Under the pieces are notes generated by a model. It was not told the origin of the DNA. It did not search any database and saw only the letters and a list, made by a program, of their open reading frames with translations. Shown piece after piece: positions 5,656-5,766 of a stretch of 5,766 bases of DNA (position 1 is the stretch's first letter; the number at the start of each line of letters is the position of its first letter). The stretch is taken from contig VXNG01000183.1 in NCBI GenBank assembly GCA_009840695.1, positions 1 to 5,766 on the forward strand, read 5' to 3'. This stretch comes from Acidimicrobiaceae bacterium (GTDB taxonomy: Bacteria > Actinomycetota > Acidimicrobiia > Acidimicrobiales > Aldehydirespiratoraceae). Both the position numbers and the translations under genes were made by a program.

Positions 5656-5766
5656 ATGCCAACTGCGATCGTGACCGGAGGAGCCAGGGGGCTGGGCCGG
5701 GTCTACTGCGTGGCCCTGGCCGGCGAAGGGTTCGACATCGTCGTGGCCGACGTGCTCGACACCACC
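5656..5766 (+). CDS. Short-chain dehydrogenase/reductase, N-terminal part
   Basis: Only the first 37 residues are in the window; the gene continues past the right edge. They show the start of a classical Rossmann-fold short-chain dehydrogenase: strand 1 (TAIV), then the dinucleotide-binding loop TGGARGLG (residues 7-14, pattern TGxxxGxG), a helix, and strand 2 DIVVAD. The acidic D32 at the end of strand 2 suggests preference for NAD(H) over NADP(H). The substrate cannot be predicted from this fragment, because the catalytic SYK region lies outside the window. The ATG at 5656 puts the glycine motif at the usual distance from the N-terminus and is preceded by GGGGA at 5645-5649. It diverges from hen1 and no functional link to RNA repair is evident. 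Confidence 0.88.
   Translation, partial: MPTAIVTGGARGLGRVYCVALAGEGFDIVVADVLDTT

Noticed and set aside
1567..5766. Genomic island with att repeats at tRNA-Leu
   Set aside because: I saw no second copy of the tRNA 3' end, no integrase and no obvious composition shift within the window, so an island cannot be claimed from this sequence.
1..5766. CRISPR array, insertion sequence or long tandem repeats
   Set aside because: No regularly spaced repeats, transposase motifs or terminal inverted repeats were seen on either strand.

Overview
The window is high-GC DNA with dense, short-spaced genes, GTG starts, little Shine-Dalgarno signal at several starts and TANNNT-type -10 hexamers placed 6-7 bases before start codons. 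This combination points to an actinobacterium-like genome. An acidimicrobial lineage is a guess from overall feel, not shown by any marker here.

Layout from left to right: (1) 1-174, an upstream stretch with no gene I can recognise. (2) 187-843 (+), rpe, ribulose-phosphate 3-epimerase. (3) 849-1478 (-), clpP, the Clp protease serine peptidase, tail to tail with rpe across 5 bases. (4) 1479-1566, a compact divergent promoter region firing clpP leftward and a tRNA rightward. (5) 1567-1651 (+), tRNA-Leu with a UAG anticodon. (6) 1656-4199 (-), pnkp, a three-domain RNA kinase/phosphatase/ligase. (7) 4207-5595 (-), hen1, the 3'-terminal RNA ribose 2'-O-methyltransferase, directly upstream of pnkp in the same operon. 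(8) 5596-5655, a divergent promoter region. (9) 5656 to the window end (+), the first 37 codons of a short-chain dehydrogenase/reductase.

The main system is the hen1-pnkp pair. By established family knowledge it heals and seals RNAs cut by ribotoxins and marks the repaired junction with a 2'-O-methyl group, so that the same toxin cannot cut it again. Every diagnostic catalytic motif I looked for is present in both proteins. The family is known, so the system is not undescribed. The local details are more unusual: a four-codon mini-ORF bridges the hen1 stop and the pnkp start through two overlapping stop/start signals. The pnkp end abuts a tRNA gene, and the two share a 7-bp perfect hairpin.

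rpe (pentose phosphate pathway), clpP (proteolysis) and tRNA-Leu are housekeeping genes without a functional link to the repair pair that I can see. They look like stable chromosomal context. No integrase, transposase, repeat array or second copy of the tRNA 3' end was seen.
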